From NCBI GenBank assembly GCA_035620515.1, contig DASPGR010000030.1:1-31203 (forward strand): a DNA stretch of 31,203 bases, given 5' to 3'. The notes under the pieces are model-generated. The model saw only the letters and a program-made list of their open reading frames with translations, did not search any database and was not told the DNA's origin. How positions within the stretch are numbered: the stretch's first letter is position 1; every line of letters starts with the position of its first letter. The stretch comes from SG8-41 sp035620515 (GTDB taxonomy: Bacteria; Pseudomonadota; Gammaproteobacteria; Burkholderiales; SG8-41). The translations under genes were made by a program, and so were the position numbers. Shown here in pieces: positions 7,447-16,240 of this stretch.

Positions 7447-7626
7447 ATGGGCCGGATGTTGACTGCCGATCCCGGTTTCGCTTGAGCGTTGATCGGCGCT
7501 TGTCGGTGGTGAGATTCTAAACTGCGTGATCGAAACCGAATAGTTTGTGCCGACCGTGCCGGAGATGAGCGATAATGCTGGCCGCCCTTGTCTCCGTGCA
7601 AGCTCGTCCACGCATACCATCTGCAA

Positions 7627-8511
7627 GTGCTAAAGGTAGCGATCATCTCAGAAGGAGCCAACACCTGGCCGCTTTACGTGGCGCAGGCGAGGGGTTTCTT
7701 CAAACGCGAGGGTCTGGAGGTCGAGGTAACGCTCACCGGCTCATCGGCAAAACAACTCGAGGAACTGTGCGCGGGCGGCTACGATATCGGTTTCCAGCAG
7801 TCGGACCACATCGTGCGCGGCGTCGAGCGCGGGGCCGATCTCTTCATCTTCATGGCGCACGCGCACGCGCCGGAGCTCTCGCTGGTCGCAGCGCCCGGGG
7901 TGCGCTCGCTGCGGGATCTCGGGGGAAAGACCCTGGCCGTGGATGGGGCGCGATCGGGGTACGCGTTGCTGCTGAGAAAATTGCTCGCGGACAACGGCCT
8001 CGCTGACGGTGACTACACCTTGAGGGAATTCGGGGGTTCGCGGGAGCGTTTCGAGGCGCTGCGCGACGGTGCCGCGGTCGCGAGCTTCCTCAATTCCCCG
8101 TTTGATGAGGCGCTCTTCCGGCTCGGATTCAGGAGGCTCGGAAGCTCACGCGACTACTTCCCCACCTATCCCGGGCCCGTGGTGGCGACGCGCCGCGCGT
8201 GGGCGAAGGATAATGCTGACCGCCTCGTTGCGTTCATCCGGGCGCTGCGCGGCGCCTATGATTGGCTTGTCGACCGGTCGAACAAGGCGGAGGCGGCGAG
8301 GATCCTGGCCGAGCGCCTGAAGAGCGATACGGCCAAGGCGGAGGAGGCCTACGAGGCCTATGTGCTGCAGCCACCTCCCGAGATCCGGCCGGAGGGCTTG
8401 CGCCAGGTGATTGACATCGTCTGGGATTCCGAGGGATTCCGGGGGCCCAAAGGGGTGCCCGATAAGTACCTGGATCTCGGCTACTATGCGGCCGCACGCC
8501 GCGGCGCGTAA
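7627..8511 (+). CDS. NMT1/SsuA-like solute-binding protein without an evident signal peptide
   Basis: The roughly 294-residue protein has the fold signature of nitrate/sulfonate/thiamine-precursor binding proteins. It opens with a strand-first VAIISEGANTWPLYVAQARGF block and contains YDIGFQQSDHIVRGVERGAD and LRDLGGKTLAVDGARSGYA. Such proteins normally act in the periplasm and deliver substrate to an ABC permease. Here no signal peptide precedes the first strand: the frame opens at a TTG (7588), and the GTG at 7627 begins LKVAIIS directly. Either the protein is cytoplasmic, or the start or an upstream frameshift has been missed. No permease or ATPase is adjacent; the nearest is 9 kb downstream. 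It is the first gene of the long + strand cluster. Confidence 0.75.
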   Translation: MLKVAIISEGANTWPLYVAQARGFFKREGLEVEVTLTGSSAKQLEELCAGGYDIGFQQSDHIVRGVERGADLFIFMAHAHAPELSLVAAPGVRSLRDLGGKTLAVDGARSGYALLLRKLLADNGLADGDYTLREFGGSRERFEALRDGAAVASFLNSPFDEALFRLGFRRLGSSRDYFPTYPGPVVATRRAWAKDNADRLVAFIRALRGAYDWLVDRSNKAEAARILAERLKSDTAKAEEAYEAYVLQPPPEIRPEGLRQVIDIVWDSEGFRGPKGVPDKYLDLGYYAAARRGA

Positions 8512-8575
8512 GGTTTGGGAACTGGATGGCGCGGCAGCCTGGCGCGCCGATGAGTGAGGACGGAGGAGGGACACC

Positions 8576-9664
8576 ATGGACACCGCAGCTGCCAAGAAGG
8601 ATTCACGCGTCGAATCGGCCATCTCGCACTGGGCGCCGCGTTTCGTGATCAACGGCGTGCCGCTCGTCGATTTCCAGGAGGTGACCGCATCGGTCGACCG
8701 TTGGGAAGACTGGTGCGCCGCCTGGAGCGCGCGCGCTGCGATCCACGAGGAGTTGGGAAACAAGGCGCTGGCCCAAGGATTCAAGCGCTCGGCCGGTGAG
8801 CACTACACGCGCGCCGCCGTCTGCTACCACTTCGGGAAGTTCCTTTTTGTGAACGACCTCGAGCAAATGCGGGCCGCGCACAGGAAATCCGTCGAGTGCC
8901 GCAACAAGGCCTTGCCGCTCATCGATCCGCCGGGCGAGCGCGTCGCGATTCCGTACGAGGGCAAGACCCTCTACGGGAACCTGCGCAGGCCGCGCGGGGC
9001 GGCGAAGCCTCCAATCGTCGTGATGTGCATGGGCCTCGACTCGGCCAAGGAAGAGATGGAAGACTATGAAAACCGGTTCCTGCAGCGCGGGCTGGCGACG
9101 CTTGCTTTCGACGGCCCCGGCCAGGGCGAGGCGGAGTACGACTTCGCCATCTGTCCGGAGTACGAGAGACCGGTGAAAGCGGTGATCGATTATCTCGAGA
9201 CGCGCAAGGACGTCGATCTCGGCCGGATCGGGATCTGGGGCGTCTCGCTTGGCGGCTACTATGCGCCCCGCGCCGCGGCATTCGAGAAACGCGTGAAGGC
9301 GTGCGTTGCCCTGTCGGGTGCCTACGAGCGATCGGCAAGCTTCGAGGGGCGACCCCTCGTCAATGTCGAAGCCTTCCGCGTGCGCTCGAAGAGTGCCAAC
9401 CTCGAGGAGGCGGGAAAGGTCTCGGCGCGCATGTCGCTGCGTGGCTGCGCAAAGAACATCACCTGCCCGATCTATATTGTGGCCGGCACTCGCGACCGCC
9501 TGACCTCGCCGGATGAGGCCCGCAAGCTCGCCGCCGAAGTATCCGGCCCGTGCGTGGTCGATGTAATCGAAGGCGGCAATCACGTCGTCAATAACCTGTG
9601 GTATCGCTATCGCGACCAGACCGCGGACTGGATGGCCGTCCAGCTGGGCGCGCATCGGGGTTGA
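8576..9664 (+). CDS. Alpha/beta hydrolase with helical N-terminal domain (2,6-dihydroxypseudooxynicotine hydrolase-like), copy 1
   Basis: The 362-residue protein has a helical N-terminal region (about 35-115) followed by an alpha/beta-hydrolase core. The likely catalytic triad is S224 in the nucleophile elbow GVSLGG, D307 (GTRDRL) and H336 (EGGNHVVNN). FDGPGQGE at 178-185 is a family motif. Proteins of this architecture include 2,6-dihydroxypseudooxynicotine hydrolase, which cleaves a C-C bond next to a ketone, and FrsA-like esterases. A strong GGAGGAGGG site precedes the ATG. It is related along its length to the hydrolase at 21933, including YHF/WGKFLFVND-type and FDGPGQG motifs. The substrate is unknown; C-C or ester hydrolysis in a catabolic route is inferred. 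Confidence 0.85.
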   Translation: MDTAAAKKDSRVESAISHWAPRFVINGVPLVDFQEVTASVDRWEDWCAAWSARAAIHEELGNKALAQGFKRSAGEHYTRAAVCYHFGKFLFVNDLEQMRAAHRKSVECRNKALPLIDPPGERVAIPYEGKTLYGNLRRPRGAAKPPIVVMCMGLDSAKEEMEDYENRFLQRGLATLAFDGPGQGEAEYDFAICPEYERPVKAVIDYLETRKDVDLGRIGIWGVSLGGYYAPRAAAFEKRVKACVALSGAYERSASFEGRPLVNVEAFRVRSKSANLEEAGKVSARMSLRGCAKNITCPIYIVAGTRDRLTSPDEARKLAAEVSGPCVVDVIEGGNHVVNNLWYRYRDQTADWMAVQLGAHRG

Positions 9665-9693
9665 CGGCCGGGCGAATCGGAAGCGGGCGGGGA

Positions 9694-10674
9694 ATGCTGG
9701 CAGCCTGGTACGAGCAAAACGGCGCGGCGCGCGATGTGCTGCGGGTTGGCGAGCAGCCCGACCCGTTGCCCGGCAAGGGAGACGTTCGGGTCCGGCTCCG
9801 TGCCTCGGGATTGAACCCGTCCGACGTCAAGGCGCGCGGCGGCAGCCGGCCCGTGATGCCACCGCGGGTGATTCCGAACAGCGATGGCGCCGGGACGATC
9901 GACCGGGTCGGCGCGGGTGTTTCGCGGCGCCGTATCGGGCAACGTGTATGGGTTTATAACGGACAGTGGCAGCGCCCGTCGGGCACCTCGGCCCAGTACA
10001 TTGCCCTGCCTGCCGCGCTCGCCGTTCCTCTTCCGCGCAAGCTCTCGTACCAGCAGGGAGCCTGTCTCGGCATCCCGGTCATGACGGCGCACCGCTGTCT
10101 CTTCGCGGACGGGCCGATACGCGGCATGAACGTACTCGTCACCGGGGGCGCGGGGGTCGTCGGGCACTATGCAGTCCAGCTTGCGCGCTGGGCCGGCGCG
10201 AAGGTCATCGCGACCGTCAGTTCGCAGGAGAAGGCGTCACATGCGCGCAAGGCAGGCGCGCACGCCGTGATCGACTACCGTAGCGAGAACGTGGGTGCGC
10301 GGCTCCGCGAATTGACCGGCGGCGCAGGCGTTGACCGCGTCGTCGACGTCGAATTCGGGGCCAACCTGCCTGAATACGTCAAGGCGCTGAGGCCCGACGC
10401 AGTGGTGGCCACCTATGCGTCGATGAAGGTCCCGGCGCCGACATTCCCCTTCTATGAGCTGATGCGTTTAAACTTCACGCTGCGGATGGTTTTCGTCTAC
10501 ACCATGCTGCCTGCCGCCAAGGCGCGCGCGCTCGCCGATATCGCACGCTGGATCTCGACCGGTCGCCCGAAATTTGCGATCGCCGCGTGCTTTCCCTTGG
10601 AGGAAATCGTCGCCGCACACGAGTTGGTCGAGTCAGGGGCCAAGACGGGGCACGTCATCATCGACATCCCCTGA
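9694..10674 (+). CDS. NADPH:quinone reductase-like medium-chain dehydrogenase
   Basis: The 326-residue protein is a zinc-independent medium-chain dehydrogenase/reductase. It has the GroES-like N-terminal half (ASGLNPSDVKARGG at 38-51, NSDGAGTIDRVG) and a Rossmann half with the nucleotide motif VTGGAGVVGHYAVQLAR (GGAGVVG at 151-157). The cysteine and histidine ligands for structural and catalytic zinc are absent, as in quinone reductases and enoyl reductases. The upstream in-frame extension overlaps the hydrolase gene; the ATG at 9694 has a purine-rich GGGCGGGGA site. In context it probably reduces an enone or quinone intermediate with NADPH. Confidence 0.85.
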   Translation: MLAAWYEQNGAARDVLRVGEQPDPLPGKGDVRVRLRASGLNPSDVKARGGSRPVMPPRVIPNSDGAGTIDRVGAGVSRRRIGQRVWVYNGQWQRPSGTSAQYIALPAALAVPLPRKLSYQQGACLGIPVMTAHRCLFADGPIRGMNVLVTGGAGVVGHYAVQLARWAGAKVIATVSSQEKASHARKAGAHAVIDYRSENVGARLRELTGGAGVDRVVDVEFGANLPEYVKALRPDAVVATYASMKVPAPTFPFYELMRLNFTLRMVFVYTMLPAAKARALADIARWISTGRPKFAIAACFPLEEIVAAHELVESGAKTGHVIIDIP

Positions 10675-10709
10675 TCCCGAGACCGCCGCCATCACTGTTG
10701 GAGAATGCA

Positions 10710-12068
10710 ATGGCCCGCAAGCGTAAGCGTGTTGAACCGAAGGCCGTCAAGGCTTCGAGCATCCATCCGAAGCGCCGTGCCCCCGAGGGCCCGGACGGCC
10801 TCTACGATCCCGCCAACCCGGGCCATCGCTGGGACCGTCCGTTGCAGGCGCCGGGGCGCATGCAGGTCGATTTCGAGGAGCGCGTCGATTTCCGGCGTTT
10901 GCACGAGTACCGTCTCGCGCGCACGCGCAACGCGCTCGCCACGTCCGGCCTTGGCGCGCTGCTGGTCTTCGATCAATACAACATCCGCTACATCTCGAGC
11001 ACGGTCATCGGCGAATGGGCGCGCGACAAGGCGACCCGCTGGTGCCTGCTGACCGGCAACGGCGAGCCATGGGTCTGGGACTTCGGGTCGGCTGCGCGCC
11101 ACCACAAGCTCTACGCGCCGTGGCTGCCCAAGAATCACTGCCTCGCGGGCCTCGCCGGACTGCGTGGGGCGGTCTCGCCAAGAGTGGGCCTGTTCGAGCA
11201 GGCGGCAAAGGAGATCAAGGGCATCCTCGAGGAGGAGGGCGTCGCCAGGATGCCGCTCGGCGTCGACATCGTGGAACCCCCGTTCCTCTTCGCGCTGCAA
11301 GCCCTCGGGCTCGAGGTGCGCGACTGCCAGCAGACGATGCTCGATGCGCGCGAGATCAAGAGCCACGACGAGATCACGCTGCTCAACATCGCCGCGGCCA
11401 TGGGCGACGGGGTCTATCAGGACATCTTCGAGGCGCTGAAGCCGGGCATTCGCGAGAACGAGATCGTGGCCATGGCGACGAAACGCCTCTATGAGATGGG
11501 CTCCGACTGCGTCGAGGCGATCAACGCGATCGCCGGCGAGCGCTGCAGCCCGCATCCTCACAATTTCACCGACCGCATGATCCGCCCCGGGGACCAGGCC
11601 TACTTCGACATCATCCAGACCTACATGGGCTACAAGACGTGCTACTACCGGACCTTTACCGTCGGCTCGGCGACGCCGGCGCAGCATGACGCGTATCGCA
11701 AGGCCCGCGAGTGGATGGACAACGCCATCGAGGTCCTGAAGCCCGGCGTCTCGACCGACCGCGTGGTGCAGGCATTCCCCAAGGCGCAGGAAATCGGCTT
11801 CGACACGGAAATGCAGGCATTCGGGCTCAACTTCTGCCACGGCCTGGGCATGGGCCTGCACGAGCGCCCGCTCATCTCCCGGCTGAACTCGTTCAAGGAT
11901 CCGTACGAGCTCAAGGCGGGGATGGTGTTCGCGGTCGAGACCTTTTGCCCGGCCACCGATGGCATCTCCGCGGCGCGCATCGAGGAGGAAGTCGTGCTCA
12001 CGCCTGACGGCGCGAAGGTGATCACGCTCTTCCCGGCGCAGGAACTTCCGATCGCGAACAAATATTGA
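10710..12068 (+). CDS. M24 (creatinase/aminopeptidase P fold) protein with a basic N-terminal tail and one altered metal ligand, copy 1
   Basis: The 452-residue protein has a creatinase-type N-terminal domain (about 60-215) and a pita-bread C-terminal domain (about 220-445). Aligning by eye to aminopeptidase P, the five metal-ligand positions are D300, C311 (normally Asp), H377 (in CHGLGMGLHE), E410 (FAVET) and E425 (RIEEE). The second aspartate is therefore cysteine, eleven residues after the first as expected. The first 24 residues contain ten Lys/Arg, an unusual extension. A GGAG site lies 6 bases before the ATG. The E1-alpha gene starts two bases after the stop. The fold is certain; whether it is a peptidase or a creatinase-like C-N hydrolase is open. 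Confidence 0.85.
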   Translation: MARKRKRVEPKAVKASSIHPKRRAPEGPDGLYDPANPGHRWDRPLQAPGRMQVDFEERVDFRRLHEYRLARTRNALATSGLGALLVFDQYNIRYISSTVIGEWARDKATRWCLLTGNGEPWVWDFGSAARHHKLYAPWLPKNHCLAGLAGLRGAVSPRVGLFEQAAKEIKGILEEEGVARMPLGVDIVEPPFLFALQALGLEVRDCQQTMLDAREIKSHDEITLLNIAAAMGDGVYQDIFEALKPGIRENEIVAMATKRLYEMGSDCVEAINAIAGERCSPHPHNFTDRMIRPGDQAYFDIIQTYMGYKTCYYRTFTVGSATPAQHDAYRKAREWMDNAIEVLKPGVSTDRVVQAFPKAQEIGFDTEMQAFGLNFCHGLGMGLHERPLISRLNSFKDPYELKAGMVFAVETFCPATDGISAARIEEEVVLTPDGAKVITLFPAQELPIANKY

Positions 12069-12070
12069 CT

Positions 12071-13099
12071 ATGGATACGCCTGCGAAACGCAAGAAGAAG
12101 GCAACGACTGCAGCGGACGAGATCGGGCGGGAGACGCGGCTCGAGCTCTACCGCCTGCAGGTGGAGCTCCGTTATTGCGAGAAGCGCGCCTACGATCTCT
12201 TTCTCCAGAATCTCGTCAAGGGCACGAGCCACCTCTCGCTCGGGCAGGAGGCGATCGCCGCGGCGTTCGGCGTCGCGATGCGGCCGGACGACTGGACTTT
12301 CTGCACCTACCGCGGCCACGCGCACACACTCGCGCGCGGCGCATCGATGACTGGGGTCCTGGGCGAGTTGATGGGCAGGAGCTGCGGGCTGCTGGCGGGA
12401 AAGGGCGGGTCGATGCACTTGACGGACGTCGAGCGCGGGGTAATGGGCTCCTACGCCATCATCGGGGCCCACCTGCCGGTGGCGGCGGGCGCGGCACTGA
12501 GCGCCCAGTACCGCGGCACGGAACAGGTATCCGTGTGCTTTTTTGGCGATGGCACCACCAACATCGGAGCATTTCACGAAGCGCTCAATTTCGCGAAGGT
12601 GTGGAAACTGCCGGTGATTTTTGTTTGCGAGAACAATCTCTACATGGAATACACACCGATCGACCAGGTGACCGCGGTCGAGCATCCTGCTGCCGACCGC
12701 GCGGCGGCCTATGGCCTGGAATCGATCCTTGTCGATGGCAATGACGCGGATGCCGTGTATCTCACGGCGATGAAGCAGATCACGCGGGCACGCAAGGGCG
12801 GGGGTCCCGCCCTCATCGAGGCCAAGACCTACCGTCACAGCGGGCACTCGCGCGCCGATCCGGCGAAGTACCGGCCCGAAGGAGAGCTCGAGAAGTGGCT
12901 CGAGCGCGATCCGCTGAAGCTCTATCGCGAGCGGCTGCTCAAGCTGGGGGTCACCGAGGGCACGCTCACCGACATCGAGTCGCAGGCGATGCGCAAGGTC
13001 GAGCAGGCGACGGCCGAGGCGAAGGCCTCGCCGCCGCCGGCGCTCGATCTCATCGAGAAGGACGTGTGGGCGGACGGAGGTGCGGCGTGGCGGAACTGA
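12071..13099 (+). CDS. 2-oxoacid dehydrogenase E1 component, alpha subunit (pyruvate/acetoin dehydrogenase type)
   Basis: The 342-residue protein binds thiamine diphosphate, with the motif running from GDG (159-161) to NN (188-189). TSHLSLGQEA (52-61) and the RGHAHTLARG region are typical of AcoA/PdhA-like subunits, and the TYRHSGHSRADP loop matches the phosphorylation-loop region. It should decarboxylate a 2-oxoacid or cleave acetoin and pass the acyl group to E2 lipoate. The start ATG at 12071 leaves a two-base gap to the M24 gene; the stop overlaps the E1-beta start by 13 bases. The N-terminus begins with a lysine-rich stretch (AKRKKK). Substrate choice between acetoin, pyruvate and branched oxoacids cannot be decided by eye. 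Confidence 0.92.
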   Translation: MDTPAKRKKKATTAADEIGRETRLELYRLQVELRYCEKRAYDLFLQNLVKGTSHLSLGQEAIAAAFGVAMRPDDWTFCTYRGHAHTLARGASMTGVLGELMGRSCGLLAGKGGSMHLTDVERGVMGSYAIIGAHLPVAAGAALSAQYRGTEQVSVCFFGDGTTNIGAFHEALNFAKVWKLPVIFVCENNLYMEYTPIDQVTAVEHPAADRAAAYGLESILVDGNDADAVYLTAMKQITRARKGGGPALIEAKTYRHSGHSRADPAKYRPEGELEKWLERDPLKLYRERLLKLGVTEGTLTDIESQAMRKVEQATAEAKASPPPALDLIEKDVWADGGAAWRN

Positions 13100-14064
13100 C
13101 CTACCGCGAAGCGGTCGCCGCGGGCATCGCGCAGGAGATGGAGCGCGACGAGCGCGTGCTCTTTTTCGGTGAGGACGTGGCGGCGGCCGGCGGCGTTTTC
13201 AAGGCGACCGTCGGGCTCCTCGAGAAATTCGGTCCGCGGCGCGTGCGCGACTGCCCGATCTCCGAGCAGGCGATCGTAGGCGCCGCGATGGGCGCAGCGA
13301 TGACGGGCTTGCGGCCGATCGCCGAGATCATGTTCTCGGACTTCCTCGCGGTGTGCTGGGACATGGTGGCGAACGAGATCGCCAAGGCGCGCTATATGAC
13401 CAACGGCCAGCTTCAGCTCCCGCTCGTCATTCGCACCGCCAATGGCGCGGGCTCGCGGTTCGGCGCCCAGCACTCGCAAGCGGTGGAAAACTGGGCGATG
13501 GCGGTTCCCGGACTCAAGGTGGTCGCGCCGGCAACGCCGGCCGATGTGAAGGGCCTCATTGCCGCAGCGGTGCGCGATCCGGACCCCGTCGTCGTGTTCG
13601 AGCAGAAGTCGCTCTATGCGACCAAAGGCGAGGTGCCGGACGGCGAGCATGTGGACGAGCTCGGAAAGGCAAAGGTGCTGCGGCAGGGCAAGGATTGCAC
13701 GATCGTGGCGCTTGCCCTGATGGTGCACCGCGCACTCGCGGCGGCAGAGGTGCTCGAGAAGGAGCACGGCATTTCCTGCACGGTGGTCGATGTTCGATCG
13801 CTGGTACCGCTCGACACGCGGACAATCCTCTCGGAAGTCGCGAAGACCGGTCGCCTCGTCACGGTGGAAGAAAACCCGCGCCTTTGCGGCTGGGGCGCGG
13901 AGATCGCCTCGATCGTCGCCGACGAGTGCTTCTGGGACCTCGACGGGCCCGTCCTGCGCATTACAACGCCACACGTGCCGCTGCCCTCGGCCGACCAGCT
14001 CGAGGACAACACGATTCCCTCGGTCGCGCGCATCGTGCGCGAGGTCCGCGAAAAGATCGACTAG
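13087..14064 (+). CDS. 2-oxoacid dehydrogenase E1 component, beta subunit
   Basis: The 325-residue protein is the partner of the E1-alpha subunit. It has the transketolase-like pyrimidine-binding domain (MAELTYREAVAAGIAQEM, FFGEDV at 26-31, the conserved glutamate E60 in CPISEQA, and FGAQHSQ at 125-131). A C-terminal transketolase domain follows, with VVDVRSLVPLDTRTI. Length and motifs match AcoB/PdhB. The GTG start at 13087 lies inside the end of the E1-alpha gene, with GGAGGT five bases upstream, so the two subunits are translationally coupled. This is consistent with a hetero-tetrameric E1. Confidence 0.92.
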   Translation: MAELTYREAVAAGIAQEMERDERVLFFGEDVAAAGGVFKATVGLLEKFGPRRVRDCPISEQAIVGAAMGAAMTGLRPIAEIMFSDFLAVCWDMVANEIAKARYMTNGQLQLPLVIRTANGAGSRFGAQHSQAVENWAMAVPGLKVVAPATPADVKGLIAAAVRDPDPVVVFEQKSLYATKGEVPDGEHVDELGKAKVLRQGKDCTIVALALMVHRALAAAEVLEKEHGISCTVVDVRSLVPLDTRTILSEVAKTGRLVTVEENPRLCGWGAEIASIVADECFWDLDGPVLRITTPHVPLPSADQLEDNTIPSVARIVREVREKID

Positions 14065-14087
14065 CGGGTGAAGAGGAAGCTCCGCCG

Positions 14088-15326
14088 ATGGATGTGGTGA
14101 TGCCGCAGCTTGGAGAGACGGTGGCCGAAGGCACCGTCACGCGCTGGTACAAGAAGGCCGGCGATGCGGTCAAGGCCGACGAGCCGCTCTTCGACGTGGA
14201 GACGGACAAGGTCAGCACCGAGATTCCGGCGCCGGCCTCCGGCGTGCTCGCCGAGATTCTGGTCGCAGAGGGTGTGACGGCAAAGGTCGGTGCGAAGCTC
14301 GCCGTGATCCGCGAGAGCGGCGCGGCTGCCCAGGCTGGCGCAGGCACGCAGGCGCCGACGAAGGCAGTAGCGACGACAGCGCCTCCTTCCGCGCATCGTC
14401 CACCGGTCGCGCCGGCGGTGTCCGGCGAGCGTCTCTCGCCCGTCGTGCGCAGGCTCATTGCCGAGCACAGACTCGATTCCGGCACCATCAGCGGCACGGG
14501 ACGCGATGGGCGCATCACGCGTGATGACGTGCTGACCTATCTGTCGCAGGGCGGGGGCGCGCGTGCGGTGGCCCCAAGCGGGGCTGCCGCGGCATCCGCT
14601 CCATCCGGAGCCGCAACGGAGACGCTTCTCCTCAACAATGTGCGCCGGCGCACGGCGGAGCACATGGCGAAGTCCTGGAGCGCGGTGCCCCACGTGCTGC
14701 AGGTCGTCGAGGCCGACTTCCACAGGGTCGAGCAGGCGCGCCGCGAGGAAGGCGAGAGCTGGAAACGGCGCGAGGGTTTCGGGCTCACGTATCTTCCCTT
14801 CATCGTGCGGGCCGTGTCGATCGCGCTGGGCAAGTTCCCGCGTCTCAACGCGAGCTTCGCGGGCGACCGCCTGGAGCTGCACCGGCGCATCAACATCGGC
14901 ATCGCGGTCGACCTCAACTTCGAAGGCCTGGTGGTGCCGGTGCTGAAGGACGTGCCGTCGAAGTCGCTGCCGCAGATCGCGCGCGAAGGGAACGAGCTCG
15001 TTCAGCGCGCGCGTTCCAATCGGCTGAAACCGGACGATCTGACGGAAGGCACGTACACCATCACCAACAACGGCGCCTTCGGCACCGTGATCACGGCGCC
15101 GATCATCAACCAGCCGCAGGTGGCGATCCTCTCGACCGACAGCATCCGGAAAAGGCCCATCGTGGTCGAGTCCGCAGGCGGCGAGGAGATCGTGATCCGG
15201 CCCGTTGGGATGCTTGCGCAGTGCTTCGATCACCGCGCGGTCGACGGCGCTTACGCGGCGGCGTTCCTGCGGGAGGTGAGGATGTTGATCGAGACGCGCG
15301 ACTGGGCACAGGCGCTGCAGGCATAA
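14088..15326 (+). CDS. Dihydrolipoamide acyltransferase (E2) of a 2-oxoacid dehydrogenase complex
   Basis: The 412-residue protein has one N-terminal lipoyl domain (residues 1-78) with the lipoylated lysine K41 in VETDKVSTEI. An Ala/Pro linker, a peripheral-subunit-binding domain (about 114-150, LSPVVRRLIAEH and GRDGRITRDDV) and a catalytic acyltransferase domain follow. The active site is H382 with D386 in FDHRAVDGA. The domain order is that of standard E2 subunits. The E3 dihydrolipoamide dehydrogenase that E2 should bind is not in this window and must be supplied from elsewhere. It follows E1-beta by 23 bases, completing an E1a-E1b-E2 operon segment. Confidence 0.93.
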   Translation: MDVVMPQLGETVAEGTVTRWYKKAGDAVKADEPLFDVETDKVSTEIPAPASGVLAEILVAEGVTAKVGAKLAVIRESGAAAQAGAGTQAPTKAVATTAPPSAHRPPVAPAVSGERLSPVVRRLIAEHRLDSGTISGTGRDGRITRDDVLTYLSQGGGARAVAPSGAAAASAPSGAATETLLLNNVRRRTAEHMAKSWSAVPHVLQVVEADFHRVEQARREEGESWKRREGFGLTYLPFIVRAVSIALGKFPRLNASFAGDRLELHRRINIGIAVDLNFEGLVVPVLKDVPSKSLPQIAREGNELVQRARSNRLKPDDLTEGTYTITNNGAFGTVITAPIINQPQVAILSTDSIRKRPIVVESAGGEEIVIRPVGMLAQCFDHRAVDGAYAAAFLREVRMLIETRDWAQALQA

Positions 15327-15356
15327 CGCGAATCGCGGGCAAGGAGGAGGGTGACG

Positions 15357-16208
15357 ATGGCGACAGGCAAATCGAGCGCGCTGGTCGATCCTGCGTGGCT
15401 GCACCGCAGGCGGAATGATCCCAAGGTGAGGCTGATCGAGATCGCCGGCATGGGCCAGGAAGACATGCAGGCCTACCGGGCGGGCCATATCCCGGGCGCG
15501 GTGTGCTGGCTGTGGAAGGACATGCTATGGGACTCGCACCGGCGGGATTTCCCGTCGCCCGCGGAATTCGCTCGGCGCTGCGGCGCCGCCGGCATCGGCA
15601 ATGACACGACGGTCGTCTTCTACGGCGAGGGCGTGCAGTTCGGCTTCTACGCGTGGTGGACATACCGCTATTGCGGGCACCGCAACGTCAAGATGCTCGA
15701 CGGCGCGCGCTATCGCTGGGCCGCGGAGCAGCGGCCGCTCGTGACCGAGGTGCCGCCGCCTGCGCCGCCGGTGACGTATGCGCCCGTGAAGCGCGTCGAG
15801 CGCATGCGCATTCTTCGAGACAAGGTCCTCGCGGCCCTGCGCAAGGACGCGACGCTGCTTCTCGATGGCCGCTCACCCGAGGAGTACAGCGGTGATCGCG
15901 TCGGCGGTCCGGGCGGCCCCGACGTGGGGGCGCTCCGCTACGGCCGCATCCCGGGCGCGAAGCATCTTTATTTCGAGGACCTGCTCGACTCCAACAAGGC
16001 TTTCAAGCCGATTCCGGAGCTGAAGGGCCTCTTTGAGACCCGTGGCACAGCGGAGGATCGCGACATCATTGCGTATTGCCGCATGAGCCATCGCGCGACG
16101 GTGCTGTATTTTGCGTTGACGCAGCTCCTGGGCCTGAAGAACGTGAAGATCTACGACGGATCGTGGACGGAATGGGGCAACCTCGTCGGCGTTCCCGTCG
16201 AACGCTAG
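15357..16208 (+). CDS. Two-domain rhodanese-type sulfurtransferase
   Basis: The 283-residue protein has two rhodanese domains. The N-terminal one (about 8-125) lacks a catalytic cysteine at the active loop (VVFYGEGVQ). The C-terminal one (about 148-283) has C241 in YCRMSHRAT, the CRxSxR-type loop of thiosulfate sulfurtransferases. It transfers sulfur to a thiol or cyanide acceptor. GGAGGAGG lies six bases before the ATG; a GTG six bases earlier is a weaker alternative. It follows E2 by 30 bases, an unusual neighbour for a 2-oxoacid dehydrogenase. This might point to a sulfur-containing substrate or to lipoate/sulfur metabolism, but nothing in the sequence proves it. Confidence 0.88.
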   Translation: MATGKSSALVDPAWLHRRRNDPKVRLIEIAGMGQEDMQAYRAGHIPGAVCWLWKDMLWDSHRRDFPSPAEFARRCGAAGIGNDTTVVFYGEGVQFGFYAWWTYRYCGHRNVKMLDGARYRWAAEQRPLVTEVPPPAPPVTYAPVKRVERMRILRDKVLAALRKDATLLLDGRSPEEYSGDRVGGPGGPDVGALRYGRIPGAKHLYFEDLLDSNKAFKPIPELKGLFETRGTAEDRDIIAYCRMSHRATVLYFALTQLLGLKNVKIYDGSWTEWGNLVGVPVER

Positions 16209-16240
16209 GGATGGATGAAACAACAATGGAGATGTAAAGA

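Noticed and set aside
7588..7626. TTG start at 7588 for the binding-protein-like gene
   Set aside because: The added 13 residues (SPCKLVHAYHLQ region) are not a signal peptide and have no ribosome site; the GTG at 7627 directly precedes the first strand of the fold.
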